NCBI GenBank assembly: GCA_035079385.1
Contig: JAVHKY010000001.1
Span: forward strand, 5,953,501 to 6,017,500
DNA: 64,000 nt
DNA from: Aspidiotus rigidus
Taxonomy: Eukaryota; Arthropoda; Insecta; Hemiptera; Diaspididae
Direction: 5' to 3'
This document shows positions 10,640 through 22,500 of the stretch, piece after piece. The first letter of the stretch is position 1; each line of letters opens with the position of its first letter. The notes beneath the pieces are model-generated. The model searched no databases. It was given only the letters and a program-made list of their open reading frames with translations, and had not been told where the DNA came from. The position numbers and the translations under genes are program-made.

Positions 10640-11300
10640 GGGACCATAACTCGTTGTGGAGTCGTAGTTTTCTTCGTCCTAACGCGATGGTGACAAACAA
10701 ATTTCTTAGCAGGGTCATTCCTCCCTCCGCAAGCAGGATGCACGAATCCAGGGTATGAGGACCAGAGGTATGGAGCATTGGTTGTCCCAAAAACAATGCA
10801 GCTGGTTTTCTGCTTCTTCTTACTGTCCCGTGTTTCATTGATTTCCTAGGTAGCTGGAACATCATCCCCTTTATTCGAGCTCATTGTAGTTTCACGAACA
10901 CCAAACAAATCGGCCAGTTCCTCCCCTGTTTGTATGGAGGCGTACAGATCTTCACTAAAATTTGAGCTAATCTACTGTCGTACCCCACACACAGACTAGT
11001 TAACGTGCTCCTTTTAATATAAGCGCAGTAGGCACAATCTTTGCACAACAGAAAGTCTTTCAGCACCGTCTTCCCTATTACCATTGGCCATCCATGCAAT
11101 CAGTCTGTTTTTCTCGCCTACAAAGATAAGCGAAAGACGATCTGGTAACTTCCAATTCCACAACGCGTCATGGTGCTTTTTCGAGGAAATCAAAATAGAC
11201 CAGAACGTGTACTGGCGACTTTCAATTTCAGAACGCGTTTTGGCTGTTTCCTTGAACTTTCCCCAGTGAATAATTTGTATCCTCATTCTGTCCTCTGGAT
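10640..11300 (-). pseudogene. Unidentified decayed coding region with cysteine/histidine clusters
   Basis: Reading the minus strand downward from 11300, protein-like sequence continues across at least two frames interrupted by stops. First comes RIQIIHWGKFKETAKTRSEI and DALWNWKLPDRLSLIFVGEK, then LLCKDCAYCAYIKR (about 11055-11000). A different frame follows with SEDLYASIQTGEELADLFGV (about 10960-10900). The last part is KKKQKTSCIVFGTTNAPYLW, then SSYPGFVHPACGGRNDPAKK and FVCHHRVRTKK, ending with a stop at about 10641. The last part looks like a zinc-binding domain in which some cysteines have been lost. No family is recognised. The combination of frameshifts, stops and coding-like composition points to a relic of a transposon-encoded protein or a dead host gene. 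Function is not assigned. Confidence 0.45.
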
Positions 11301-11900
11301 AAATCACCCCTTTTATGTCCTCAATGTATCCTCTTTGCGTCTACATGAAAAGTTTCATAAAACTTTCTCGACCAATGAGGCCCAGAGATTCATGAGCTAA
11401 TAAGTTTCTATTCTTGTCCTGAAGAACTCTCATTGTGTCCTCATCGTACCCTTATTATATACTCAAAGAAAACCCCTCATCGTGTCCTCATTATATCCTT
11501 ATTATGTACTCATATGGTTTGTCACCTCCCTTTTTAAGGTCACACTTCTTCTACAAAACTACTCACACTTTTTGAATCCTATTGATTACAGTGGAGATAC
11601 TGAATAGGCAAGAAAAGTCGAGAGTCCCATAGGAATTCAGTTCATCTGACCGCTCTCCAAAAATTATCATCTTCCACATTTATTTTATTTTTTTCATACA
11701 AAAAGGGTACATCAAAATTATCCTCATTATGTTCATGTCCTCATAATATCTTCAACAACGAGGACAAGTTGAGCCTTGAGGGTACAGAGAGAGTATCTGA
11801 AACTACGATAATAAGGTGTTTCTTTATTACGTCCTCCCAATGTCTATAATAGTGTGGACACTTTGAGGACATATAATGAGAATAATGAAACTATTCTTCA
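11270..11900 (+). repeat. Dispersed repeat family B, copy 2
   Basis: Reverse-complement counterpart of 3060-3790, dominated by words like 'tgtcctcattatatcc' and 'tatgtcctcaat'. It begins next to the decayed coding region at 10640-11300. It is unclear whether that coding relic belongs to the same element. If it does, copy 1 is a shortened form. Confidence 0.5.
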
Positions 11901-12687
11901 AAAGGGGGCGTGGTTTAGCAATTAATACATTGTACCCTCAATGTTTTACATTTGCAATGAGGAGATTTTATACATTGGTTCACAACCCGAATTCGGCATT
12001 TTGGTTGTTTCGGAAAATTGACACCAAGTTCTGGTCACTTTTTTCACAATGCATGATTTCGTAGATTTAGCCTAACTCTTAATTCTTCCACTGTATACTA
12101 GAGGTGGATTCGAAATTTCGCTACGTACTCGAAAACGATTCAATTTTTTAGTCTTTTCGTTTATAAAAGGACTTGAAAAAATTGTTTTTCGAGCTACCCG
12201 TGTCCAAAAAGAAGTTCAATTTCTGATGTAGTAGAGAACGTACCAAGGCATTTAGAGTAATTCCAAACTTGAAGTTTCACATGACCAGTGGGACTTGAAT
12301 AATTCAATGCTCTGAGTCAATTAGACGTGCGGTAGTACAAAACGACCAAACAGCATAGTTTTCAGCGTTGAATTCTTTTTAAGATAGTAAACATCGTGAG
12401 ATTGGAATATCCATTTTTTTGAAGGAGGGAAATTCTAATTCAAAAAAGTCAGCTTGGTACCTAAATATTGATTCGGATTGTGAAGATAGGAAATTCCTGA
12501 ATGTAGATTTTGACGATTCTTATCTCAAAAACTATAGAGCATGTAGCAATATTGTTGAATTCTTTTTGGATTTGCAACCATCACGTTAAGAAATTTATAT
12601 CCTAATTTGGCCCCGAGAAATTTGTTTTCCAATAAGTATTGTTTCATATTTTATGAATGAATTTCATGGTTGGAAAAGTAAATCTAA
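11901..12687. other. Non-coding stretch
   Basis: A/T-rich sequence with no recognised gene, repeat end or RNA. The frame 11876-12064 has no supporting features. Confidence 0.4.
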
Positions 12688-13637
12688 TATATAAAGCAGA
12701 AAGTTTGTCCGTCTGTCGTCCTGTCCGTTTATAACTCGAGAACTACTGGGCCGATCGCTTTCAAACTTTCAGGATATATTGTCCTCATCCCAGAGCAGCA
12801 CATAGACTCATAAAAATAAAAATTTGACGGGGAGGTGCTGAGTAATTTCAAAAAAGGGCGAAAACAATGACTTTTTTCAATATAAAAAAACATGGTCGTG
12901 TAGCTTGCCATGTACGTTAGACCTACGCGCGTTGAGTGGCGCAGTTTCGAGAATTGAATTATTGTGATAACTCGAGTATAACTCATTTTTATGAAAAATT
13001 GAAGAGAACAAAAATTGTAGCCCCTGTAATTTCCTTTCGAATGAGCCCGGTTCCAGATTTTTAGGAGGAAATTTTGTGACTACAGTATTCGCTGTACTTC
13101 CATACTAAGCAAGTTATTTTATTCACAGTTTTAAAAACACCTACATAAAGGATTTTACATCCGGTATCTCATACAAGAACCAATGTCTAGACACGGTGCG
13201 CACTGCGTATGGGCTAGCGGAAATGACCCTTTTTTTTACCTGTTGTCCGTGTGTTTTCTTAGGGACTGGCAAAATGTCAATGGATTTGTCTGTATTCTGC
13301 TGCGATGAATACAGGCTTCACGCGTTAAGTCAGCTCTCAAGTTAATTAGTGTGTAAAAAATTTAATTTGGTGATTTTATTTTTGTGCGACTCGGAACTTT
13401 GATATATTTTTATAAGTACAGTCGCAGTTTTTGGTGTCTATTTTCTTATTTTTGAACTGAATAGTTGTGAATTTTGCAAAACTCTTTCCACTGTTTCTTT
13501 TTTAAAAATTCATCTGAATTCCAAGATACCTACAAAACACACATACCTACAAGATACAGATACCTATAAAACACAGATATCTACTCAACACACAGCTGGC
13601 GGTCAGGCGCGCCGGAGGCGCGTCGCCAACCGCTAGT
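12688..13637 (+). mobile_element. Non-autonomous Helentron-like (rolling-circle) element
   Basis: The 5' part starts near TATATAAAGCAGAAAG and continues into 'gtccgtctgtcgtcctgtcc' and 'actgggccgatcgctttc', wording very common at one end of arthropod Helentron/HINE repeats. The 3' part ends in a GC-rich hairpin (13598-13629, loop GGA between GGCGCGCC-type and complementary arms) followed by CGCTAGT at 13631-13637. A terminal hairpin followed by CTAGT is the hallmark of Helentron 3' ends. No Rep/helicase coding sequence is present, so it depends on a partner. A second CTAGT-type terminus lies at 33770-33798. Confidence 0.65.
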
Positions 13638-16449
13638 ATTTTTATAAATCAATATGTTAAATAGTGGACATGCTACATTAAATTTCTGAAGCATTAATTA
13701 CAACACTCCGCTTAATAGCAAATCCCAAGAATGATGGACATATCTGTTGATGTATTAGTGGAGCGTGTACCAGCGATAGTTCATAACTGTGATTTCCAAA
13801 TACAGGGTATATTATGCTGATTGAGATGTATACAAAATTTTGATGCATGACAACAGCGCGTCTTAGATTGGATGGTCTATTATACGTGCGGAAAGATCAC
13901 GGGAAAAGGTGGAACATTCTATTTGCAAGTGTGAAATCATAGTACTAGCGTTGTTAACGGGAGACCTGGGAGACAGTCTCTTATTATGACTTGATTCGGA
14001 ACCATGCGAGGGACAATGAGAATAAGAGACCACAGACTCACAGAGCACGACCACCGTGGATTTCTTCGAATTTCTCGATGTACATTTATATAAAAACTTT
14101 TGATCCACTTTTTTCAATCGTAGCCGAGGTTACTGAAGGTTGCTATGCGCGGCCGCCGACGTAAAGATCCAATTTGAGCTGTGGTCAATGAAAAATTGTT
14201 CGGTGGTAATTTTAGTCTTTTTAAACGATAATAATGTTCATATTGATACGATACGAAACTGATTGATTTTAAAAGACCTGACAAATGACTCGGATTGTTT
14301 CGGAATTAAAATAAGGAAAATAACAACCAAATGCGAAAGGTAAAACCTAAATTACGTAACGTTACTTCACATACTCGCACTCTTATTACCTGACAATAAA
14401 AAATAAGAATTCATAAATGTATTACTGAGCATAAAAGTATGAGTTTTTTCTCAACAAGATGTGTTGTTGCAGTCGGGTTTAATTTTCTCTTATGGGCTAT
14501 ACGATACCAAGAAACCGACCAGAGATTCGATTGTAAGAGTGTATAAATAAGAAGAGGGAAAGATAGCGCACGAAAAATATCATCAATGGAATTTAATCGC
14601 ACGAAGTGAACCGTTGAAATCTTTTTTTTAATTATTAATATACGTGCGGTTTTTTTTGCACGATGTAACAATAAATGCCGAGAGAGGCGGATCACGGCGC
14701 AGCGGTTAGCAAAATTAGGACACAATTCTGATTCGAGAAGAATAAACTACGCTCTGATGATTTATATTTTCACGCCGATTATTTTTCATATTGATCCGTC
14801 GATAATAGATCTACCGTGTATATACGATGCGTTTGAAATTATCATCTCATATATTAATTGGTCCGTTCTTTTTGATAGCCGGATAGCCTCTTTCAGATGT
14901 TCTTTGAAGGTAACAGCGAAGAATTTCGACTCATCAGTCAGGAAGTAGGCCTACCTGCCAATTATATATCGCCTGCAAATTTTGGTGTACTCACGTGTGA
15001 GACGAGTGCGCGAATATTGGTAGAAAATTTTTCAATCGGTAGCAATTTAATGCGAACCAAGCGGATAATGAATTTTACCCGTACAGAGAACACGGATGAA
15101 TCGAATGTGTGAATCAAGTATTTTGGCTAATTTAATTACTCTTTTAAAACGATGGAAATAACATCGAAAGTGGAGATGTACTTTCATACCGACTCAGAAA
15201 TTAGAGTGTCTCGCGTAAACATCAAATTATAGTTATCTTGTTACGTAACGCTGTGAATTGCAACCACGAATACTTCGCGGGTCGCCTCACGGGGCAAAAG
15301 AAAAAAATCCATTACAATAGAATTTCAAACTAAAAGTGGCTTAAAAAATTTTTTTTCTTCTGTCACTGTCTTTGAGAATTGTTATCCCCATTACTTTCGA
15401 TAGATTAGAATCTACGATGCCCATGTTCGATGGATGCCTGTTAGTGTCGTCGATTTGAGATTTGAGTTTTCTCTTTTTCTCATAATGAGTCTTTAATGAT
15501 GAACAGAAATTCTCTTTCTCAATTGCTAGTTCTTTCACAATGCGTAATTTTCACCTATTTAAATGGCTCGTTTTAGAATTTCTGCTCGTTCTTTTCTCTT
15601 CCTTACTTCTCATTCAATTGATATCTCCTTTCCTCTCGCCTGTGAACAGAACGTTGTCTTTTCGCTAAACTCGATGTACTTATAAAACAAAAAATTGTAC
15701 CGATGATCACAATTTAATCGTAATTCATGAACATCGAAAAGTAAAAGTTTTCGACTGGATAGTCATCAGCAAAGTAACATACAGTAAAAACCGAAAGAAT
15801 TAAGAAAAAGAAGTACCTCTAGGTACATAAGATGCAGTACAGTTGCGTGAGGCAGGTGTGTCTACACGTACAATGTTTATTACTCAGCATTTTAAGTATC
15901 ATCAATATTGTTATTAGTATGACTGCAAATCGCAATTGCGAAGCTTCCATCGTCCACGGTAATAAAATTGTAATAAAACATTTAATTTTCAATTCATGAA
16001 GATTCTCTAGAATTGTCGTTCTCATGTAGAAAAACGACATTACTCACCACTGGACTGGAATCTATAAACACCGCTCCTTAGAGAGTACTTTTTTGGTTGG
16101 TGAAAGGGTGAATTAGGCAATTTTTCTCTTTTCTGTTTAATTGTCGATTACGAAGATATGAAACTTTTCATCAGAAGATGAAATGCACGAGAAAATGATC
16201 CACCGTGATGTGAAATCAATACTTTCTAAGCTATACAATTTTTCTTCTTCTTTTTTTCGTTTTTTTATGAGCACTTATCTTCTTCTACGTACTTTAATGG
16301 AAAGAGTGGACAGCATCTGAGGTGTGAAAAATTAATTTTCTGTGCTTATTTATTCATTTCCCCACTTTTCTTTTCTTCTCTCTTCAGTTATTGCATTTTC
16401 AAAGCTTGGAGAATGGGTTCATTCTAATCTTCAATTAATGGGTTTATAG
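13638..16449. other. Non-coding stretch
   Basis: No gene recognised. A short tRNA-like word set (GGCGCAGCGGTTAGCA near 14695 and GATTCGAG near 14733) may be a decayed SINE promoter but is too weak to call. Frames at 13863-14117, 14411-14725, 15341-15538 and 15819-16040 lack domain or splice support. Confidence 0.35.
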
Positions 16450-17300
16450 AAAAGTAAACCTTAGGTTAGGCGAGAGGGAGTTGGAAATTTTATGGGGAGC
16501 AAGAGCTTGGATCTACTTCAGAGACTTAAATATTGGCCTAGGTTTTGTGCTCGCAAAAGTTCCTTGATTGAAAATCTACATACCAGGCTATTTTTTCCGA
16601 CTAGTAAGGTATACGACTAGGTTATATATTGGCTCAGAACTCAAAATTTGTCCAAGTCCCTCGCTGAATAGTATGCTAAGCTGGCTAGACGACGAGCACA
16701 CTCGTTCGCGTTCCCAGTATTTCTTGGCCTGGTGAAAGCCTACTATATAATATTGTATGTTTGATTAGCTCGGCCTGGTATACTTTGTAGCTTAGAGCCA
16801 ACTGGCTGACGAACTCATTCGCTCCACTCATTCGCTCTCCTACCTTTTTGGCCCAGCAAACGATGGTACTATGCACTAGATTATGTGAATACCCTTTTTC
16901 TTAGCCTAGTTTTTCTTAGTAAACGATACTGACAAACCCGAAATTCCGGGATTTGGGAGGTGGGGTTCAAGAAAAGACATGAAACATTTCAAAAGAAGAA
17001 GAAGAAAATATGATCGACCCAAATGGATCACCGAAATCGAATGACTATTTACTGATTCGTAAAAAATCAAGCAGAAAACACGTTATCTGTTTTGTAGGGG
17101 GAGGTATCCTCAGAAAACATCTGTGTCCGACTTTGATGACGTCACTAATGATTTTGACTTACTTTAAAGACTTGGAAAAGTTTTCATCCTCGCTACTTCA
17201 GGACCTGGACCATGGCCTTCATTATAATATTATGTCTAATAAACAGTGTATACTAGGCAACGCTAGGCCTGAATTACAGTATACTAGGCTCACTGATAAC
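16450..17300. repeat. Dispersed repeat family D (CCTAG / TGACGTCA-containing)
   Basis: Contains many 'ctaggct', 'gcctggta' and 'gcctagt' words and ends with the block 'gatgacgtcactaatgattt' followed by 'aaagacttggaaaagttt'. Related blocks occur near 18455-18640, 38405-39250 and 40558-40660. The frame 17010-17381 lies inside this repeat and shows no protein family. The class of the element is unknown. Confidence 0.4.
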
Positions 17301-17493
17301 AGTCCGCAGGCGAGGCACTTAGACCTTCCATTTTATGTGAAAAGCAATTCAGTGATGCTGAACACGGTCAGAACCGCATAGGAGCCCCACAATTGCAGGT
17401 TGCCTAATTGGAAGGTGTTATCACCTGATATAGTGGTCCGCAATTAGTATGATTTCCCGTGTAGTTGTAACCGCTGAATCATCCTCTACAGAA

Positions 17494-18172
17494 TACTCAA
17501 AAAATTCTTCGCACATTTGAAGGATGCAGAGAGGTAAAAAAAAACAAAACACGGGTAAAATTCACATTGAATTTTTCACTAATGACGCAATTTTCAATAC
17601 GAAATTTACCTTAAAATTGGAAAAAAATACGGAAAAAATTTTTCCGGTCATGCAAAGAGGCCGAGGGGACTCAAATACCTAAAATTGCAAATAAAAATCG
17701 GTGTTTTTCGAAAATACTTTTTTCTATTTTAGGAAATTTACTTGTAAAACTTATTGAAAACATTATTTATTTTTATTTATTTTATTTATTTAACGAGCTT
17801 TAAAACTGCAAAGTCTTTGGAAGTTCTCGGATTTTTTTTTTTGCCTCCTGCGAAAAATGAAAGTTGGAGGAATCATTTCAATATTTTAAATGAGTTTTAC
17901 GAATAATCTACGTACTTTCAAAATCATCAGAATTTTTAGTTGAAGAACACTGATTTTTCTTTTTCAATTTTGAGTCTTTAAGTTCCCTCTTCCCTCCCTC
18001 TTTTAAAGGGCCGAAGAATTTTTTTCAGTATTTTTTTCGAGTTCTGAAGTAAATTTCATATTAAAAACCGTGTTAATAGTGAAAAATTCAAAAGGAATTT
18101 TATCCGTGTTTTGGTTTTTTTTTGACTTCTCTGCAACTCTCAAATGTGCAAAATATTTTTTGAACATTTTTT
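17494..18172. mobile_element. Foldback element with arms of about 300 bp
   Basis: The left arm (about 17494-17790) and right arm (about 17870-18172) are imperfect inverted complements over almost their whole length. Matching words include CACATTTGA, 'gcagagaggtaaaaaaaaac', 'acacgggtaaaatt', 'gaatttttcacta', 'cggaaaaaatttttc' and 'aaaaatcggtgtt'. The centre is a TTTATT-type simple repeat and a short unique segment. No open frame is present. Long imperfect arms without a coding core are typical of foldback or long-TIR MITEs. Target duplication was not identified. Confidence 0.65.
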
Positions 18173-18309
18173 TTGGAGGGGGGGGGGTTGGTGGATTCAG
18201 CGGTTAGAACTACAAGGAAAATCATACAAATGACGGAACAAAAGAAATATTTCAGGCACTTATATGCAATAACCTCTTCCAGTTCAGTAACTCGCAATTG
18301 TCGGGCTTC

Positions 18310-18425
18310 TTTGAGGTTCCGACCGTTGCGCCATGGTTCGAATTCTTTGTTCTCGAGAAATGTTAGGCTTCTTACACAAGATGAAGATTGACCTTATTTT
18401 TTGCCCACAGCCACCGAGCTATACG
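18310..18425 (-). repeat. Possible tRNA-derived SINE head
   Basis: On the minus strand, TATAGCTCGGTGGCTGTGGGC resembles a tRNA A box (TRGCnnRGTGG). About 75 nt further on, GAATTCGAACC resembles a B box, although spacing and match are imperfect. It is adjacent to a foldback element. A real tRNA is unlikely because no acceptor or anticodon arms fold around these boxes. Confidence 0.25.
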
Positions 18426-19222
18426 GTCTCCAAAATATTAAGCCTATCATAATAACGTCATGAGTGACTCTGATCTACTTTATGGACTTTTGATACGTAT
18501 CCTTAGTGTTTATTATACTGGCTCTAATATACAGTATACTCTTAACTTTTTAGCCTCCATTACACTGAAATATTTTAGCCGGAGCTTAAAATGACGTCAT
18601 CAGTGACCTTGATATAGTGTACTCATGTGAGTACAAGCAGGAAATTGTGACGTCTTTAAAGCATGATTTTTGGTTTAAATCCTTATAGAAGATGCAAGAA
18701 TAACGATAGTTTCAAAGAGAAAAGGGACATTCAACAATTTCAAACACGTAAAAAGAAAAGAGAAGTAATTCATGACAGATGATTAAGATAAGCGGAGATT
18801 GCGGATTGCGAAGATGCAATAGCTGCTAAATTTTCGTGCAGAGCATGCTTTTGCAGAACTTTAAAAGTGTTCATATGAGATCTACGAGAGAATAAGATGC
18901 AGGGCTAGTATACTATTTTCAAGCTATACATCGGCAGAAGAAGGTACGGAAGAATAAGGAGAAGATTGATCAAACTTGTCTAGAAAAGCCCTTTTTTATG
19001 AGGGCAATCTTTCTTGAGACCTTGGTTACATATTGATTATTGACAGAGAAAGAAGAAAAAGAAATGAAGAAAGTAGCCGGAAAAGACGCCTACAGTGATT
19101 GCGATTTTTCGAAATCTATAGCCAAGAGAAAGTAAAGACGCGGGGTTGGTGTCTTCGGTGACACACTGGTAGAAGAAGAAAAAGAAGCTTTGCTCCACCC
19201 CCCGCCCGCCCGCCCCGTTTAT

Positions 19223-19531
19223 CAGTGGCGGATTTAACTTTTTCGCCGCCCTAGGCAGATGGCTGAGTGCCGCCCCCGTCATAATGTAAAATTTTTTTCA
19301 AACTTTTTATTTAATGTATTACGGTAAGTATAATATTTTGAAAATAATAGAAAAACCGACTTTCTTTTCAAGAATAAGTTATAAAATGTAATTACGAGTG
19401 TGCCAATTTGAGAAAAAATAAATTTTAATTTTTTTATTGATTCATATTAGGCTATCCAAAAATTTGCCGCCCCTTGAAAATTTGCCGCCCTAGGCAGTCG
19501 CCTATGTTGCCTGTGCGTAAATCCACCGCTG
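19223..19531. mobile_element. hAT-type MITE with exact 8-bp target duplication
   Basis: 309 bp. The left end CAGTGGCGGATTTA and the right end, complement of CAGCGGTGGATTTACG, form a terminal inverted repeat. CCGTTTAT stands immediately outside both ends (19215-19222 and 19532-19539). GCCGCCCTAGGCAG occurs near both ends as a subterminal motif. It has no coding capacity and was presumably mobilised by a hAT transposase elsewhere. The perfect duplication suggests a recent insertion. Confidence 0.88.
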
Positions 19532-19539
19532 CCGTTTAT

Positions 19540-22500
19540 GGTTCGGTATACGCGTATAAAATCTGGTAAAAGTTTGTATTACCTTATATACGAGTTAAGG
19601 TCGACATTTTTCGAATTTTACTTACAATTTGCCAAAAGACATATTAAAAGTATAAAATTATCTCTCTGTTTTCATACGTTGAATAAATCGCAGGGGGAGT
19701 GACAAGATGTTTGCATCTGTTTTTTCCCATATTCGCGATTTCACGATGAAATGAATCAACAAGAGAATGAATGGTGCATTTCATTGGTGCCATAAAATTG
19801 ATTTCATTTCCCAAAATCATTATCCTAAATTCCAGCATGTTCTGCTGTTCGTTTGCAATCAAATACTTACATTCAATACGGCCTTATTAATTCCACTAAT
19901 TCCGGAGTAATTTTACATGTTTTGGGGAATACTTTTCTTAATACCTTTTCAAATACTCGAATATTCCCTCTTCGTGAAAATTAGCAGGATGAAAGTCTTT
20001 CTCGCAATGAGAATAATTTTTTCCTTCTTCTATTTTAATCTCAACTTCTTAGACTTCAATATTTCCATTTTCCGCCACGAAGATGTCTTCAAAGTTCTTC
20101 GAAAATCTGTACTCACACCGATATCGTCCTTCGTGACACCTCCTACCACTCTCCTCCGCTTAAACAACTGACTATCCTCTTAATGCGAACCACCCCAGTT
20201 GATCTCCCTCCCTCTTTCTGAAAAAGCGATTGAAGAGCCAATTAATGTCATCAAACAACCATATTACACTACCACTCATAAGAGAGATGTGCGGAATTAC
20301 GGGGTCACTTCAGTCCGCAAAGAAATGAGGCACGTGAGTTGACGCGAGCGAACAGATTTTATTATCAACATCGAGGGATGAAAACGTACAAGAGAAGTCG
20401 TACATGTAAAATCTCATCATGAGAAGTAAGACACTAAAAAACTAGTTGTGATACGAAGGGCGCACATGCGACGATCGCGCGCGCGTAACGAGAAGGGAAG
20501 CAAAACTGCGGGAGATTACAACGGGTTGAAGAAGGAGAACGATGAACGAAGAACGAGGAAAGGACGACGACAAGAGAACGAGTCGAAAGTAGAGTACGCG
20601 CGGTTCGCCGCAAGATGCTCCAAAACAAAACTGTATCCGGATCCTCCTCTGGGGACGTCTTTTCGGTAGAACCTCTCCTATCTTCGAAAAATTCAATTTA
20701 CGTCCTGAGTGTCACTCGATGAACAGAACCCGACACATCTTTCCAATTTTTAAGGATCCTACAATCCCTTCATACCCCTCCAAGAAAAACACGATATCAC
20801 AGACTTGGATTACCCTTGGTCTACGTTGGTCAAACTGGCCGGGGACTTGAAGACTGTACCGTGGATCACGAGAAGGCCTTCAAAAATCATACGTCTTGAC
20901 ATTCTAACTTCGCTGCTCCCATTCTCTACCGACGCTAATGTTCGTCCCCTTCGCTCCGCAGAAAAATATTTGGCAGAAATAATTGAATTTCGTAGGGATT
21001 CTCTTTCCTTCCTCCGTTAAAAAGATTATCGGTACTCGCTGACATGTTTTACTCCACCGGTGCGCGGCGTTGCTAAAAATCTCCAAAATTATAATTTTCA
21101 CCCTGAGGTATGTTTTAGCGACACCCGTCACTAATCAATGTTTTTTTTTTCAGATCTCCTACAGAATATCTCCGCGGTCGGAGCAGTTTCAAAAGCAATG
21201 AACGTCTACTATGGATTGTCGCGACGATTTCATTTTTTTTTTTCTTCTTTTTCATTTAATGTGATTCTCATCGTCACCTTGCACCAGATAAGATGAGACT
21301 ATTCGTCTAACGCGCACACAACACTTCGCTGTTCTCAATATTTCCAATTTTAGGTAAGCCATACGTAATGCTCAATCACTCGAGCGAATTCAATTGATAT
21401 GAGATGGGTACAAGTTGAAAAAAAAAATATGTGCTCTGTATTAACTCTCACAAACGAAATAATAGAATTTAACGTCTAGAGACCATATTCTTGACCCACA
21501 TAAAACTGAACGCGAATGCTTCGGCGGCAATAGAAGAAAGAACGGATTCAAAATTGTCTATTCATTGGTGAGTATTGTTACTCCCTTCCGTAATGGCTAT
21601 TCTCATTCTCGAAATTTGTTTCTTCTTTTTTGGTTAGAATTCTAGATCTCCGGTAGATGATGAAGATCCAATTTGAAAGTGGAAACGCCTCGTTCTTTCC
21701 TAGACGATGATCCAGTACAATGTGATTAAGGTCTTTTACCGAGTACTATTATCAGATAGCCTACACCAACTCCCTGCGTATTTGGAAGTTGAACAATAAT
21801 GTCGCATATTAGGTGTAGATCATTTTACGCCACTGTATCATCAATGAAGAATGATTTGGAAGAGAAAATACCATTTGATAATAATTTTCTGAGCACCGAT
21901 GGATTGCACAAGAAGATCCCTTGAATAGTTACTAAAGAGATGGTGATAGCGCTGGAACTGAGGCGACATCGTGCGTTAAATGCCGAGACAAATCATTGCC
22001 ATAAAGAGTTGTATAAAAGTCGTGCTCGTGGTACTTAATTGACATGCGTATAGTACTACCTAGTCGTACCACCACGGTTAAAGGTTCGTCATCAACAACG
22101 CAACGTGAAAAAACGTAACTTGTCCACGAAAATGAAACTTGACCTCGTGAATACTTGCGACTGCAGAGGATAATTAGTCAGTGGGTCGTTACGATACACA
22201 GTGCGAATGAAGTATTTTGAGTTCGGAAGTTATTACCACGCCATTTATGAATGATCGAATTTGAATATTGTACAACCGCCCGCTCTACCTTTCCGCTTCT
22301 TCTCTCCTAACTTAATTCGACTATTTTCTTCTATAAGTAAAACGCTAATTTTATTATTGTTCCATCAACTAAATGAAAATCTTTTCACATGGAGCGTGTT
22401 ATTGAACAGTTTTCGGTTCAGTGAAATATTTCATGAAAATTATAAAAGTATACATGAAAAACTTCTCCGTTTTACCTTTATCATTATTGTTGTCTGTAGT

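Noticed and set aside
14689..14745. tRNA gene or SINE with GGCGCAGCGGTTAGCA
   Set aside because: The A-box-like word is good but the B box is poor and no cloverleaf closes around it.
17010..17381. 123-codon frame
   Set aside because: Lies inside dispersed repeat family D, with no family resemblance and no coding-specific pattern.
20434..20696. Arginine-rich frames on both strands near a CGCGCG patch
   Set aside because: All frames of the patch are open because of GA/CG composition. No domain is visible.
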